Origin: Rhodobacter flavimaris
Lineage (GTDB): Bacteria; Pseudomonadota; Alphaproteobacteria; Rhodobacterales; Rhodobacteraceae
DNA length: 64,000 bases
Reading direction: 5' to 3'
NCBI RefSeq assembly: GCF_021378075.1
Contig: NZ_JAJUOS010000001.1
Location: 310,001 to 374,000 of the forward strand
The position numbers and the translations under genes were made by a program. Positions 17,576 through 26,314 of the stretch are shown in pieces (the stretch's first letter is position 1; every line of letters starts with the position of its first letter). The notes under the pieces were generated by a model that did not search any database, was not told where the DNA came from, and was given only the letters and a program-made list of their open reading frames with translations.

Positions 17576-17585
17576 TTGTGCACAA
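17576..17585. promoter_or_regulatory. Palindrome TTGTGCACAA in the dusB-ntr control region
   Basis: A perfect 10-bp palindrome 105 bases before the dusB GTG, in the 222-base divergent gap between ispDF and dusB. It is followed by an AT-rich run (ataattaagcg, gtatttatgac) fit for a promoter, but no confident -35/-10 pair was picked. Operator status is inferred. Confidence 0.3.
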
Positions 17586-17690
17586 TAATTAAGCGAATGC
17601 GTATTTATGACGCCTTTTTCATTCGGTCAGAATTGTGATTCCCCGGCAGAGCCTATAGTCCGAAGCTGTTCCAGACGACAGGAAGCGCTT

Positions 17691-18665
17691 GTGAGCATCG
17701 CTATTGATCAATGCCGCCTCGATCCGCCGGTGCTGCTGGCGCCGATGGCCGGTATCACCGATTTGCCGTTCCGCCGCATGGTGGCGCGTTTCGGCGCGGG
17801 TCTTGTCGTGTCTGAGATGGTCGCCTCGGGCGAGATGCTGACGGCCAAGCCCTCGGTCCGGGCCAAGGCGCGTAGCGAGCTGGGGCTGGACTTGCCTTGT
17901 TCGGTGCAGCTTGCCGGGCGCGAGGCCGAGCCAATGGCCGAGGCCGCGCGCATCGTGGCCGACATGGGCGCGAAAATCATCGACATCAACATGGGCTGCC
18001 CGGCGAAGAAGGTAACTGGCGGGGCCTCGGGCGCGGCGCTGATGCGTGACCCCGATCACGCCCTGCGCCTGATTGATGCAGTCGCCGGGGCGGTCGAGGT
18101 GCCGGTCACGCTCAAGATGCGGCTTGGCTGGGACGACGAGAACCGCAACGCCGCCACGATCGCGCGCCGTGCGGAAAACGCGGGCGTGCGGATGATCGTC
18201 ATTCACGGCCGCACCCGGATGCAGTTCTATCGCGGCGAGGCCGACTGGAGCGCGATCAGTGAGGTGGTCGACGCCGTTAAGGTGCCGGTGATCGCCAATG
18301 GCGACATCGTCGACACCGCAAGCGCGCGCACGGCCCTTGCCCAAAGCGGGGCCGCGGGCGTGATGGTCGGGCGCGGAGCGCAGGGCGCTCCCTGGCGACT
18401 CGCGCAAATCGCGCATGACATTCATGGCACGGCTGCGCCGAAGATCCCGATGGGCAACGCCCTCGTCGATCTGATTTCCGAGCATTACGAGGCCATGCTG
18501 GCCTTCTACGGGCGCGATATCGGGCTGCGCCTCGCGCGCAAGCATCTGGGCTGGTACGCCGACCAGGCCGAGGCGCCGCTGCGCGCCGAGATGATGGTGT
18601 CGCAAAGCCCCGAGGCGACGCTTGCGCTGATCCGTGCGGCTTTCGGCGAAAGGTATGCGGCATGA
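17691..18665 (+). CDS. dusB: tRNA-dihydrouridine synthase DusB (NifR3)
   Basis: FMN enzyme (324 aa) reducing uridine in the tRNA D-loop. Motifs: 'VLLAPMAGITDLPFRRM', 'VSEMVASGEM', 'IIDINMGCPAKKVTGGASGAALM' with the catalytic Cys, 'VTLKMRLGWDDENRN', 'IVIHGRTRMQFYRG' and 'IANGDI'. I start at GTG 17691 after an AGGAAGCG element; upstream open codons from 17607 do not fit the family. It heads the nitrogen-regulatory operon, where it was first named nifR3 in Rhodobacter, and overlaps ntrB by 4 bases. Confidence 0.93.
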   Translation: MSIAIDQCRLDPPVLLAPMAGITDLPFRRMVARFGAGLVVSEMVASGEMLTAKPSVRAKARSELGLDLPCSVQLAGREAEPMAEAARIVADMGAKIIDINMGCPAKKVTGGASGAALMRDPDHALRLIDAVAGAVEVPVTLKMRLGWDDENRNAATIARRAENAGVRMIVIHGRTRMQFYRGEADWSAISEVVDAVKVPVIANGDIVDTASARTALAQSGAAGVMVGRGAQGAPWRLAQIAHDIHGTAAPKIPMGNALVDLISEHYEAMLAFYGRDIGLRLARKHLGWYADQAEAPLRAEMMVSQSPEATLALIRAAFGERYAA

Positions 18666-19729
18666 ACCTGCCTCCTCCCGGTATCATCTGGAACTCGCTG
18701 CCCATTCCGGCGCTGCTGATCGACGAATCCGATCGCGTGGCCGAGGTGAACCCGGCGGCCGAGCTGTTCCTGAACCTCTCGGCACGCTCGCTGCGTGGGC
18801 AATCGGTGCTGGAACGCCTCGCAATCGCCGCGCCGCTTGAGGAGATCTTTGCGCGGGTACGCAAGAATCGCGCCTCGTTATTCGTTAACGATGTGGACGT
18901 GACCACGGGCGAGAAGGCCCCGGTGCAGTGCAACCTTCAGGTCGCGCCCATCGGGGAAGACCCGAACACAATGCTGATGCTGATCAGCCCACGCGAGATT
19001 GCCGACCGCTTGGGCCGGGCGAGCATGGTGAAATCGGCGGCACGTTCGGCCATCGGCATGGCGGAAATGCTGGCGCATGAGATCAAGAACCCGCTTGCCG
19101 GGATCGCGGGCGCGGCACAGCTGCTTAGCATGAGCCTGTCGGGCGAAGACCTCGAACTGACCGACCTGATCGTGGACGAGACCCGGCGCATCGTGAAGCT
19201 GCTGGAGCAGGTCGAGCAGTTCGGCAACGTGCGCCCGCCGGAAAAGAAGGCGGTCAATATCCACGATATCCTCGACCGCGCGCGCAAGTCGGCCGCCGTG
19301 GGCTTTGGCGCGCATATGACGATCATCGAGGATTACGATCCCTCGCTGCCCTCGACGCTTGGCGATGCAGATCAGCTGACGCAGGTCTTCCTGAACCTGC
19401 TCAAGAACGCAGCCGAGGCTGCCAAGGGCTCGGGCGTCATTCGTATTCACACGTTCTATGATCTTTCCCTGCGCCTGCGCCGCGCCGATGGCGGCGGCCA
19501 GTCGGTGCCGTTGCAGGTCGAGATCATCGACGACGGCCCCGGCATTCCGCCCGATATCGCGAACTCGATCTTCGAGCCCTTCGTGTCGGGCCGTGAGAAC
19601 GGCACCGGGCTTGGCCTCGCGCTTGTTTCAAAAATCATTTCCGAACACGACGGCTGGATCAGCCTAGATTCCGTGCCTGGCCGGACCGTGTTCCGCGTTT
19701 CACTGCCTGTCGCGCCGAAGGAGACCTGA
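18662..19729 (+). CDS. ntrB: Nitrogen regulation sensor kinase NtrB
   Basis: Cytosolic PII-controlled histidine kinase/phosphatase (355 aa) acting on NtrC. It has an N-terminal PAS domain ('LPIPALLIDESDRVAEVNPAAE'), the H-box 'AEMLAHEIKNPLAGIAGAAQL' with His139, the N-box 'FLNLLKNAAEA', and G-boxes 'IIDDGPGIP' and 'NGTGLGLALVSKI'. No membrane span, as expected for NtrB. ATGA overlap with dusB; ntrC follows after 3 bases. Confidence 0.96.
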   Translation: MNLPPPGIIWNSLPIPALLIDESDRVAEVNPAAELFLNLSARSLRGQSVLERLAIAAPLEEIFARVRKNRASLFVNDVDVTTGEKAPVQCNLQVAPIGEDPNTMLMLISPREIADRLGRASMVKSAARSAIGMAEMLAHEIKNPLAGIAGAAQLLSMSLSGEDLELTDLIVDETRRIVKLLEQVEQFGNVRPPEKKAVNIHDILDRARKSAAVGFGAHMTIIEDYDPSLPSTLGDADQLTQVFLNLLKNAAEAAKGSGVIRIHTFYDLSLRLRRADGGGQSVPLQVEIIDDGPGIPPDIANSIFEPFVSGRENGTGLGLALVSKIISEHDGWISLDSVPGRTVFRVSLPVAPKET

Positions 19730-19732
19730 CCG

Positions 19733-21103
19733 ATGGACGGCACCGTTCTTGTTGCTGATGACGACCGCACGATCCGCACCGTGCTTACACAGGCCTTGAC
19801 CCGCGCGGGCTGCAAGGTTCACGCGACCGCCTCGCTGGTGACGCTGATGCGTTGGGTCGAGGAGGGGAAGGGCGATCTCGTCATCTCGGACGTCATGATG
19901 CCCGACGGAAACGGGCTAGAGGCCCTGCCGCGCATCGCGCAGGAGCGTCCGGGCCTTCCGGTGATCGTGATCTCGGCGCAGAACACGATCATGACGGCGA
20001 TCCAGGCGGCCGAGGCCGACGCATATGACTACCTGCCCAAGCCCTTCGATCTGCCCGACCTGATGAAACGCGCTGCCCGCGCGCTGGATCAAAAGCGCAA
20101 GGCACAGGTCGTCAGCAAGGCTGTCGAGCCCCGCACAGAAGGCGGCGATCTGCCGCTGGTGGGGCGCACCGCCGGGATGCAGGCGCTCTATCGCCTTGTA
20201 GCGCGGGTGATGAATGCCGACCTGCCGGTTCTTATCCTGGGCGAAAGCGGCACGGGCAAATCGCTGATCGCTCGCGCCATCCATGACTTTTCGGACCGCC
20301 GCACGCTGCCCTTCGTGGTCGCGCAGGCCGCCGATCTTCAGGGTGCCGATGGCCCCTCGACGCTGCTTGCCAAGGCCAAGGGTGGCAGCCTCGTGTTCGA
20401 TGAGGTCGGCGATTACGACGAAGAGACACAGGGCCGCATCGTGCGGATGCTCGACGCGCTGCCCGACTCCGCGCCGCGTATCATGGCGACGACGCAGGTT
20501 GATCTCGGCGCGCTGATGGAGGCCGGCAAGTTCCGCCAGGACCTGTTCTATCGCATCGGCGGCGTGACGCTTGCGGTTCCGAGCCTGCGCGAGCGGGTCG
20601 AGGATATCCCGCTGCTGGCGGAACACTTCCTGGCCCGTGCCGAGCGCGACGGGCTTGGGGTGCGGCGCTTCTCGTCCGAGGCGATGGCGCTGGTGCGCGC
20701 CTATGCCTGGCCGGGCAACGTGCGCCAGCTGGAAAACACCATCCGGCGCCTGATCGTGACCTCGTCCGAGGAAGAGATCACCCGCGCCGAGGTTGAGTTC
20801 GTCTTGGGCAATCAGCCCGCGATCGAACCGCTGCGTCAGGGCGGCGAGGGTGAGAAGCTGTCGGCATCGATCGCGCGGCACCTGCGGCGCTACTTCGATC
20901 TGCATGGCGGCAACCTTCCCGCGCCGGGCCTATATGACCGGATCCTGCGCGAAATGGAGGCTCCGCTGATCGAAATCGCGCTGGATGCAACGGGCGGGAA
21001 TCAGGCCAGATGTGCCGATCTTCTCGGCATCAACCGCAATACTTTGCGCAAGAAGATCACGGATCTGGATATTCAGGTGACACGCCGCCGCAAGCTGATG
21101 TAA
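19733..21103 (+). CDS. ntrC: Nitrogen response regulator NtrC lacking GAFTGA
   Basis: Response regulator (456 aa) activating nitrogen-scavenging genes. The receiver domain has Asp53 in '[12 protein letters not shown]' and Lys in 'YLPKPFD'. The AAA+ domain has Walker A 'LGESGTGKS' (169-177) and Walker B 'GGSLVFDEV' (217-225), plus '[17 protein letters not shown]'. The C-terminal Fis-type helix-turn-helix is '[20 protein letters not shown]'. The sigma-54-contacting GAFTGA loop is absent: the stretch at 200-216 reads '[17 protein letters not shown]' and is shortened. The same deletion is known for R. capsulatus NtrC, which activates sigma-70 polymerase, so sigma-54-independent activation is likely here too (inference). 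Confidence 0.95.
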   Translation: MDGTVLVADDDRTIRTVLTQALTRAGCKVHATASLVTLMRWVEEGKGDLVISDVMMPDGNGLEALPRIAQERPGLPVIVISAQNTIMTAIQAAEADAYDYLPKPFDLPDLMKRAARALDQKRKAQVVSKAVEPRTEGGDLPLVGRTAGMQALYRLVARVMNADLPVLILGESGTGKSLIARAIHDFSDRRTLPFVVAQAADLQGADGPSTLLAKAKGGSLVFDEVGDYDEETQGRIVRMLDALPDSAPRIMATTQVDLGALMEAGKFRQDLFYRIGGVTLAVPSLRERVEDIPLLAEHFLARAERDGLGVRRFSSEAMALVRAYAWPGNVRQLENTIRRLIVTSSEEEITRAEVEFVLGNQPAIEPLRQGGEGEKLSASIARHLRRYFDLHGGNLPAPGLYDRILREMEAPLIEIALDATGGNQARCADLLGINRNTLRKKITDLDIQVTRRRKLM

Positions 21104-21118
21104 ACCTGCAACAGGGAT

Positions 21119-23446
21119 TTGTGGCAGTTCCGCCTGTCGGATTCGACGCAAATCCATGGACCGGGGGAAGTCTTGCGAACCGTCGCGCATCGTACCGCAT
21201 GGGATCAGCTTGTGCGCCTCAGGCGTCAACGGCGTTTTCAGAACGCGGTGACGCTTGGGCTGGTCGTGCTGGGGCCGGTGCTGGCGCTGGCGACCTTCTT
21301 CGTGATGGGGCCGATGGGGCAGGGCGCGGATTCGACCGCGCTGCGACTGATCCTGCTGGCGGATTTCATCTACTTCCTGCTGCTTGCGGGCCTGATCGTG
21401 ATGCGGCTGGTGCAGATGCTGGCGGCACGGCGGGCGCGCACCTCGGGCTCGCGGCTCACACTGCGGCTGACGGGGGTCTTCGCGGGGATCGCGCTGGTTC
21501 CGACCGTGCTGGTCGCGCTTTTCGCGGGCCTGACGGTGAATATCGGCCTTGAGGGCTGGTTCTCGGATCGCGTGCGCGAAGTGGTCGGCACCTCGCTGAC
21601 CGCCGCCGAGGCCTATCAGGAGGAACACCGCCACGATCTCGTGCAGGATGCCGAGGCGCTGGCCGTTTTCCTCAACCAGCGTCGGCAGTCCGCGACCTTC
21701 ATGTCCGACGGCGATCTGCGCGAACTGCTCGTCGCGGGCCAAAGCGCGATCCAGCGCGGCCTGAAAGAGGCCTATATCATCGACGGCGCGGGCGAGATCG
21801 TCGCGCGCGGTGAGCGCAGCTACCTCTTTGACTTCGAGAAACCCGAGCCAGAACGACTGGTAGAGTCACAGAAGAACGCCGTCGTGCTGATCGAGGACTG
21901 GGACAACAGCGAGTTTCGCGCGCTGATCCAGTTGAGCGCCTTCGTGGACCGCTACCTTTACGTGTCACGCACGGTGGACGGCGATATCCTCTCGCTGCTC
22001 GACAACACGCGCGAAACGGTGCGGCTGTACCAGCAACTTGAGGCCACCCGCGGACGGGTGCTGTTCGAATTCGGCCTCGTCTATATCGGTTTCGCGCTGA
22101 TCCTGATCCTGGCGGCGGTCTGGCTTGGCCTGTGGTTCGCCGAGCGCCTCTCGCGCCCGATCGGGCGCCTTGCGGCGGCCGCCGAGCGGGTCGGCGCGGG
22201 CGACCTGGATGCGCAGGTGATCGAAGCCGACGGCGACGACGAGATCGCAACGCTCGGCGCGGCCTTCAACCGCATGACGCGGCAACTCAAGGGACAGCGC
22301 ACCGCACTGGTCGAAAACCACCGCGCGACCGAGGAAAGCAGACGCCTGTTCGACTCGGTTCTGTCCTCGGTGACCTCTGGGGTCATCGGGCTGGATGCCG
22401 ACGGGCGGGTGGATTTCATCAACCGCTCGGCCCTGCGCCTGCTGGAGATGTCGCAATCCGAGGATCATGACCGCACATTGGCCGAAGCTGTGCCTGAGTT
22501 CGCATATCTTTTCAATCGCTTGCGGGATGGAATTCAGGAAGTGGTGCAGGAAGAGGTGCGCGTGTCACGCAGCGGTCGTCTGGAAAGCCTGCTGGTGCGC
22601 GTGGCAGTTCGGCGCGGTGACGATGGCGCGCCCGAGGGTTACGTGGTGGCCTTCGATGACGTGACCGAACTGGTCTCGGCGCAGCGTATGGCCGCCTGGG
22701 GCGATGTCGCGCGCCGCATCGCGCATGAGATCAAGAACCCGCTGACGCCGATTCAGCTGTCGGCCGAGCGTATCAAGCGAAAGTTCGGGCGCATGACCGA
22801 GGGCGAGGATGCAGAGGCCCTCGATCAGCTGACCGGCGTGATCATTCGGCAAACCAATGACTTGCGGCGCATTGTTGATGAGTTCACTCGCTTCGCGCGG
22901 ATGCCCGAGCCCGACCGGCGCGATCACGATCTGGCGCTTTTGATGCGCGACGCGGTGCTGCTGCAAGATGGCGCGTTGCACGGTGCGCGGCTGGTTGCCG
23001 ATCTTCCGCAAGAACCGGTCATCGTTGAACTTGACGCGACGATGATCTCTCAGGCCGTTACGAACCTGATCAAGAACGCCGGGGAAGCGATTGAAAGCTT
23101 TTACGAAAAAGGCGCGCCAGAAGGCTACAATCCCGAAGTGCGGGTGAGTATGGAAGCCACGCCCGCGCAGGTCACCATCCGCATCGCCGATAACGGCATC
23201 GGCCTGCCGCCCGAGCGCGCGCGCCTGTTCGAGCCCTACGTGACGACGCGCGCGAAAGGCACCGGGCTGGGGCTTTCCATCGTCAAGAAGATCATCGAAG
23301 AACACGGAGGGACGCTTGTCCTGACCGATGCGCCCACGTTTTCCGAGGGTGCTCATCCCGGCGCGCTTGCCGAAATACGTCTGCCGCGCGCCCGTGCGGC
23401 CAATAGATCCATCAAGGAGCGGGGAATCGAGCCCCCGGTTAATTGA
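21119..23446 (+). CDS. ntrY: Nitrogen-related membrane sensor kinase NtrY
   Basis: Membrane histidine kinase (up to 775 aa) pairing with NtrX. There are two early spans, 'LVVLGPVLALATFFVMG' and 'LLADFIYFLLLAGLIVM', and a third, 'IALVPTVLVALFAGLTV'. A periplasmic sensor region ends in a fourth span (VYIGFALILILAAVWLGLWF), followed by HAMP, PAS ('SVTSGVIGLDADGRVDFINRSA') and the H-box 'ARRIAHEIKNPLTPIQLSAERI'. The ATPase shows 'NLIKNAGEA', 'IADNGIGLPP' and 'GTGLGLSIVKKI'. The start is uncertain: TTG 21119, TTG 21173 (after GGGGGAAG) or GTG near 21211 are possible; no ATG fits. ntrX begins 2 bases after the stop. Confidence 0.93.
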   Translation: MWQFRLSDSTQIHGPGEVLRTVAHRTAWDQLVRLRRQRRFQNAVTLGLVVLGPVLALATFFVMGPMGQGADSTALRLILLADFIYFLLLAGLIVMRLVQMLAARRARTSGSRLTLRLTGVFAGIALVPTVLVALFAGLTVNIGLEGWFSDRVREVVGTSLTAAEAYQEEHRHDLVQDAEALAVFLNQRRQSATFMSDGDLRELLVAGQSAIQRGLKEAYIIDGAGEIVARGERSYLFDFEKPEPERLVESQKNAVVLIEDWDNSEFRALIQLSAFVDRYLYVSRTVDGDILSLLDNTRETVRLYQQLEATRGRVLFEFGLVYIGFALILILAAVWLGLWFAERLSRPIGRLAAAAERVGAGDLDAQVIEADGDDEIATLGAAFNRMTRQLKGQRTALVENHRATEESRRLFDSVLSSVTSGVIGLDADGRVDFINRSALRLLEMSQSEDHDRTLAEAVPEFAYLFNRLRDGIQEVVQEEVRVSRSGRLESLLVRVAVRRGDDGAPEGYVVAFDDVTELVSAQRMAAWGDVARRIAHEIKNPLTPIQLSAERIKRKFGRMTEGEDAEALDQLTGVIIRQTNDLRRIVDEFTRFARMPEPDRRDHDLALLMRDAVLLQDGALHGARLVADLPQEPVIVELDATMISQAVTNLIKNAGEAIESFYEKGAPEGYNPEVRVSMEATPAQVTIRIADNGIGLPPERARLFEPYVTTRAKGTGLGLSIVKKIIEEHGGTLVLTDAPTFSEGAHPGALAEIRLPRARAANRSIKERGIEPPVN

Positions 23447-23447
23447 G

Positions 23448-24854
23448 ATGACTGACATTCTGATTGTTGATGACGAAAAAGACATTCGCGAATTGATCGC
23501 GGACATCCTGAAAGACGAGGGCTTCGCCACCCGCATGGCGGCGAACTCCGACGAATGCATGGAGGCGATCAATTCCGAGGCGCCGGCGCTGATGATCCTC
23601 GACATCTGGCTCAAGGACAGCCGGATGGACGGGATCGACATTCTCAAGACGGTCAAGCGCGACAATCCTGATATCCCAATCATCATCATCTCTGGTCATG
23701 GCAATATCGAGATTGCCGTCGCTGCAATCAAGCAGGGCGCCTATGACTTCATCGAGAAGCCCTTCAATATCGACCAGTTGATGGTCGTGATCTCGCGCGC
23801 GATGGAGACTTCGCGACTGCGGCGTGAAAACTCCAGCCTGCGCAGGCGCGATTTGCACTCGGGCGAGATGCTCGGGAATTCGGTGGCGTTTCGCAAGCTC
23901 AAGGACCAGCTCGACAAGGTCACCAAGTCGAACGGGCGGATCATGCTGACCGGCGAGCCGGGCTCGGGCAAGGAAACGGCGGCGCGCTATATTCACCAGC
24001 ACTCGAACCGCGCCGCGGCGCCCTTCGTGACGGTCAATTCCGCCTCGATCGCGCCCGAGCGGATGGAAGAGGTGCTGTTTGGCCGCGAAACCTCGGAGCG
24101 CGGGATCGAAAAGGGGTTGCTCGAACAGGCCCATGGCGGCGTGATCTATTTCGACGAAGTGGCCGAGATGCCCTTGGGCACGCAGTCCAAGATCCTGCGC
24201 GTACTGACCGATCAGCAATTTCTGCGCGTCGGCGGCTCGGACAAGGTGCGGGTCGATCTGCGCGTCGTCAGCTCGACCACCCGCGATCTGGGCGCCGAGA
24301 TTGCCGCCGGGCGCTTCCGGCAAGAGCTTTATGACCGGTTGAACGTTGTGCCGATCCCGGTGCCGTCGCTAGCCGAACGGCGCGAGGATGTGCCGCTTCT
24401 GTCCGAGCATTTCATCGAGGCGTTCAACCGAACCCAGGGCCTGCCGCTGCGCGAGCTGTCGGAAGATGCGATGGCGATGATGCAGACGATGGAATGGCCG
24501 GGCAACATCCGCCAGCTGCGCAACGTGATCGAGCGCGTGCTGATCCTGGGCGAAGGCTCTGGCCCGATCGATGCGCGCGAATTACCGGGCGAAAGCGCCC
24601 CGGCCGACGAGGGGCGCATCGTCTTGGGCGGCCAGTTGGCGACCCTGCCGCTGCGCGAGGCGCGCGAGCTGTTCGAACGCGAATACCTGCTCACCCAGAT
24701 CAACCGTTTCGGCGGCAATATCTCGCGCACCGCGAATTTCGTCGGCATGGAGCGTTCGGCCCTGCATCGCAAGCTCAAGTCGCTTGGGGTGGTCACGCAG
24801 ACCAAGGCGGGCGCGCGCGTGGCCACGATTGACGGGACCGAGGATGACTTCTGA
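23448..24854 (+). CDS. ntrX: Nitrogen-related response regulator NtrX
   Basis: Response regulator (468 aa) of the NtrY/NtrX pair, linked in alphaproteobacteria to nitrogen, redox and envelope control. The receiver domain has Asp52 in 'LMILDIWLKDSRMDG' and Lys in 'FIEKPFN'. The AAA+ domain has 'LTGEPGSGKETAARYIH' (167-183) and 'GGVIYFDEV'. The C-terminal helix-turn-helix is 'GNISRTANFVGMERSALHRKLKSLG'-like. Where GAFTGA would sit (about 211-222) the protein reads 'FGRETSERGIEKG', so the sigma-54 contact is missing, as usual for NtrX. The in-frame opening upstream of the ATG runs inside ntrY and is ignored. Confidence 0.95.
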   Translation: MTDILIVDDEKDIRELIADILKDEGFATRMAANSDECMEAINSEAPALMILDIWLKDSRMDGIDILKTVKRDNPDIPIIIISGHGNIEIAVAAIKQGAYDFIEKPFNIDQLMVVISRAMETSRLRRENSSLRRRDLHSGEMLGNSVAFRKLKDQLDKVTKSNGRIMLTGEPGSGKETAARYIHQHSNRAAAPFVTVNSASIAPERMEEVLFGRETSERGIEKGLLEQAHGGVIYFDEVAEMPLGTQSKILRVLTDQQFLRVGGSDKVRVDLRVVSSTTRDLGAEIAAGRFRQELYDRLNVVPIPVPSLAERREDVPLLSEHFIEAFNRTQGLPLRELSEDAMAMMQTMEWPGNIRQLRNVIERVLILGEGSGPIDARELPGESAPADEGRIVLGGQLATLPLREARELFEREYLLTQINRFGGNISRTANFVGMERSALHRKLKSLGVVTQTKAGARVATIDGTEDDF

Positions 24855-24860
24855 TCCCTG

Positions 24861-24887
24861 CCGGGGCGGCAAGATTGACCGCCCCGG
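24861..24887 (+). terminator. GC-rich hairpin between ntrX and trkA (attenuator-like)
   Basis: 9-bp stem CCGGGGCGG/CCGCCCCGG around CAAGATTGA, six bases after the ntrX stop. No T-run follows, so it may be a partial or Rho-assisted stop, or an mRNA stabiliser, rather than a full terminator. Confidence 0.45.
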
Positions 24888-24929
24888 GCCGGGAGAATAG
24901 AACGAACCGGGGCAGCGCGGAGAATTGCC

Positions 24930-26306
24930 ATGAAGGTTATCATTTGCGGCGCGGGTCAGGTTGGCTGGCAGATCGCGCGGCATCTGGCAGGCGAGCGCAA
25001 CGATGTGACCATCGTCGACTCGAACCCCGAACTAGTCCGTCGCGCCTCGGATACGCTGGACGTTCAAGGCGTTGTGGGCTTTGCCTCGCATCCCGATGTG
25101 CTTGAGCGCGCAGGCGCCCGCGACTGCGACCTGCTGATCGCCGCGACCCATTCCGACGAGGTGAACATGGTCACCTGTCAGGTCGCGCAATCGGTCTTTG
25201 GCATTACCCGCAAGATCGCCCGCATCCGCGCGCAGGCCTATCTCGCGCCGCAATATTCCGACCTTTACCGGCGCGATCACCTGCCGATCGACGTCATCAT
25301 CAGCCCCGAGCGCGAGGTCGCCGAAGCGGCGCTGCAACGCCTCGCCGCGCCGACGACCTTCGATACCGAAAGCTTCATGGGTGGGCGGATCCAACTGCTT
25401 GGGATCGTGCTGGACGAGGATTGCCCCGTCCTGAACACCGCGCTGCGGCAGTTGACCGAGCTGTTCTCGACCCTGCGCGCGTTGGTTGTCGGTGTGCGCC
25501 GCGAGGGGCGCCTGTTCGCGCCCGAGCCGGGCGATCAGCTGTTCGCCGATGACCAGATCTATGTCTTCGCGCATAACGAGGATGTCTCGCGCACGCTCGA
25601 GATCTTCGGCAAGGGCTCGAAAAAGCAAGAGCGCGTCGTGATCATCGGCGGCGGCAACGTCGGTCTGGGCGTCGCCCGCGCGCTTGAGGCCCGCACCGAC
25701 CGAATCCGCGCCAAGGTGATCGAGCGCAGCCGCGTTCAGGCCGAAAAGGCCGCCGATGCGCTGGAGCGCACCATCGTTCTGAACGGCGACGGGATGAGCT
25801 CGGAACTTCTGGAAGAGGCCAATATCGAGCGCGCCGACGCAGTTCTGGCCGTCACCGACGACGACAAAACCAACATCCTTGTTGCCGTGCGCGCCAAGCA
25901 GGCGGGCTGTAAGATGGCGATCAGCCTTGTGAACGACCCGACGCTGGTGCCGCTGATGGCGCCCCTGGATATCGACGCCTATATCAACCCGCGCGCCACC
26001 ACCGTGTCGTCGATCCTGCGGCACATCCGTCTGGGCCGGGTGCGCGCGATCTACTCGATCGGCGATGCCGAGGCCGAAGTGATCGAGGCGCAGGTCATGG
26101 GAACCTCGCCGCTGGCCGGGCGCATGGTGCGCGACATCGAATTCCCCGAAGGCGTTCTTCTGGGCGCGGTCATGAAGGGCGAGAAGGTTATCAAGCCCTC
26201 GGGTGACACCAAGATCGAAGAGGGCGACGTGATCGTTCTCTTCGTGCTGGCCGCCGATATCCCCGAGGTGGAGCGCCTGCTGCAAGTCTCCATCGACTTC
26301 TTCTGA
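24930..26306 (+). CDS. trkA: Trk potassium transport NAD-binding protein TrkA
   Basis: Peripheral regulator (458 aa) of the Trk potassium channel. It contains two RCK repeats, each a Rossmann fold ('KVIICGAGQVGWQIARHLA' at 2-20 and 'RVVIIGGGNVGLGVARALE' near 233-251) plus a TrkA_C lobe ('GGRIQLLGIVLDEDCP' and 'EAQVMGTSPLAGRMV'). Conserved 'ATHSDEVNMVTCQVA' and 'VTDDDKTNILVAVRAKQ' are present. An 8-base gap to trkH implies co-translation. Confidence 0.96.
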   Translation: MKVIICGAGQVGWQIARHLAGERNDVTIVDSNPELVRRASDTLDVQGVVGFASHPDVLERAGARDCDLLIAATHSDEVNMVTCQVAQSVFGITRKIARIRAQAYLAPQYSDLYRRDHLPIDVIISPEREVAEAALQRLAAPTTFDTESFMGGRIQLLGIVLDEDCPVLNTALRQLTELFSTLRALVVGVRREGRLFAPEPGDQLFADDQIYVFAHNEDVSRTLEIFGKGSKKQERVVIIGGGNVGLGVARALEARTDRIRAKVIERSRVQAEKAADALERTIVLNGDGMSSELLEEANIERADAVLAVTDDDKTNILVAVRAKQAGCKMAISLVNDPTLVPLMAPLDIDAYINPRATTVSSILRHIRLGRVRAIYSIGDAEAEVIEAQVMGTSPLAGRMVRDIEFPEGVLLGAVMKGEKVIKPSGDTKIEEGDVIVLFVLAADIPEVERLLQVSIDFF

Positions 26307-26314
26307 GGTCGGCC

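Noticed and set aside
18634..18660. Possible extra start for a gene between dusB and ntrB
   Set aside because: The frame lies inside the end of dusB and the ntrB start is fixed by the ATGA overlap and the family N-terminus.
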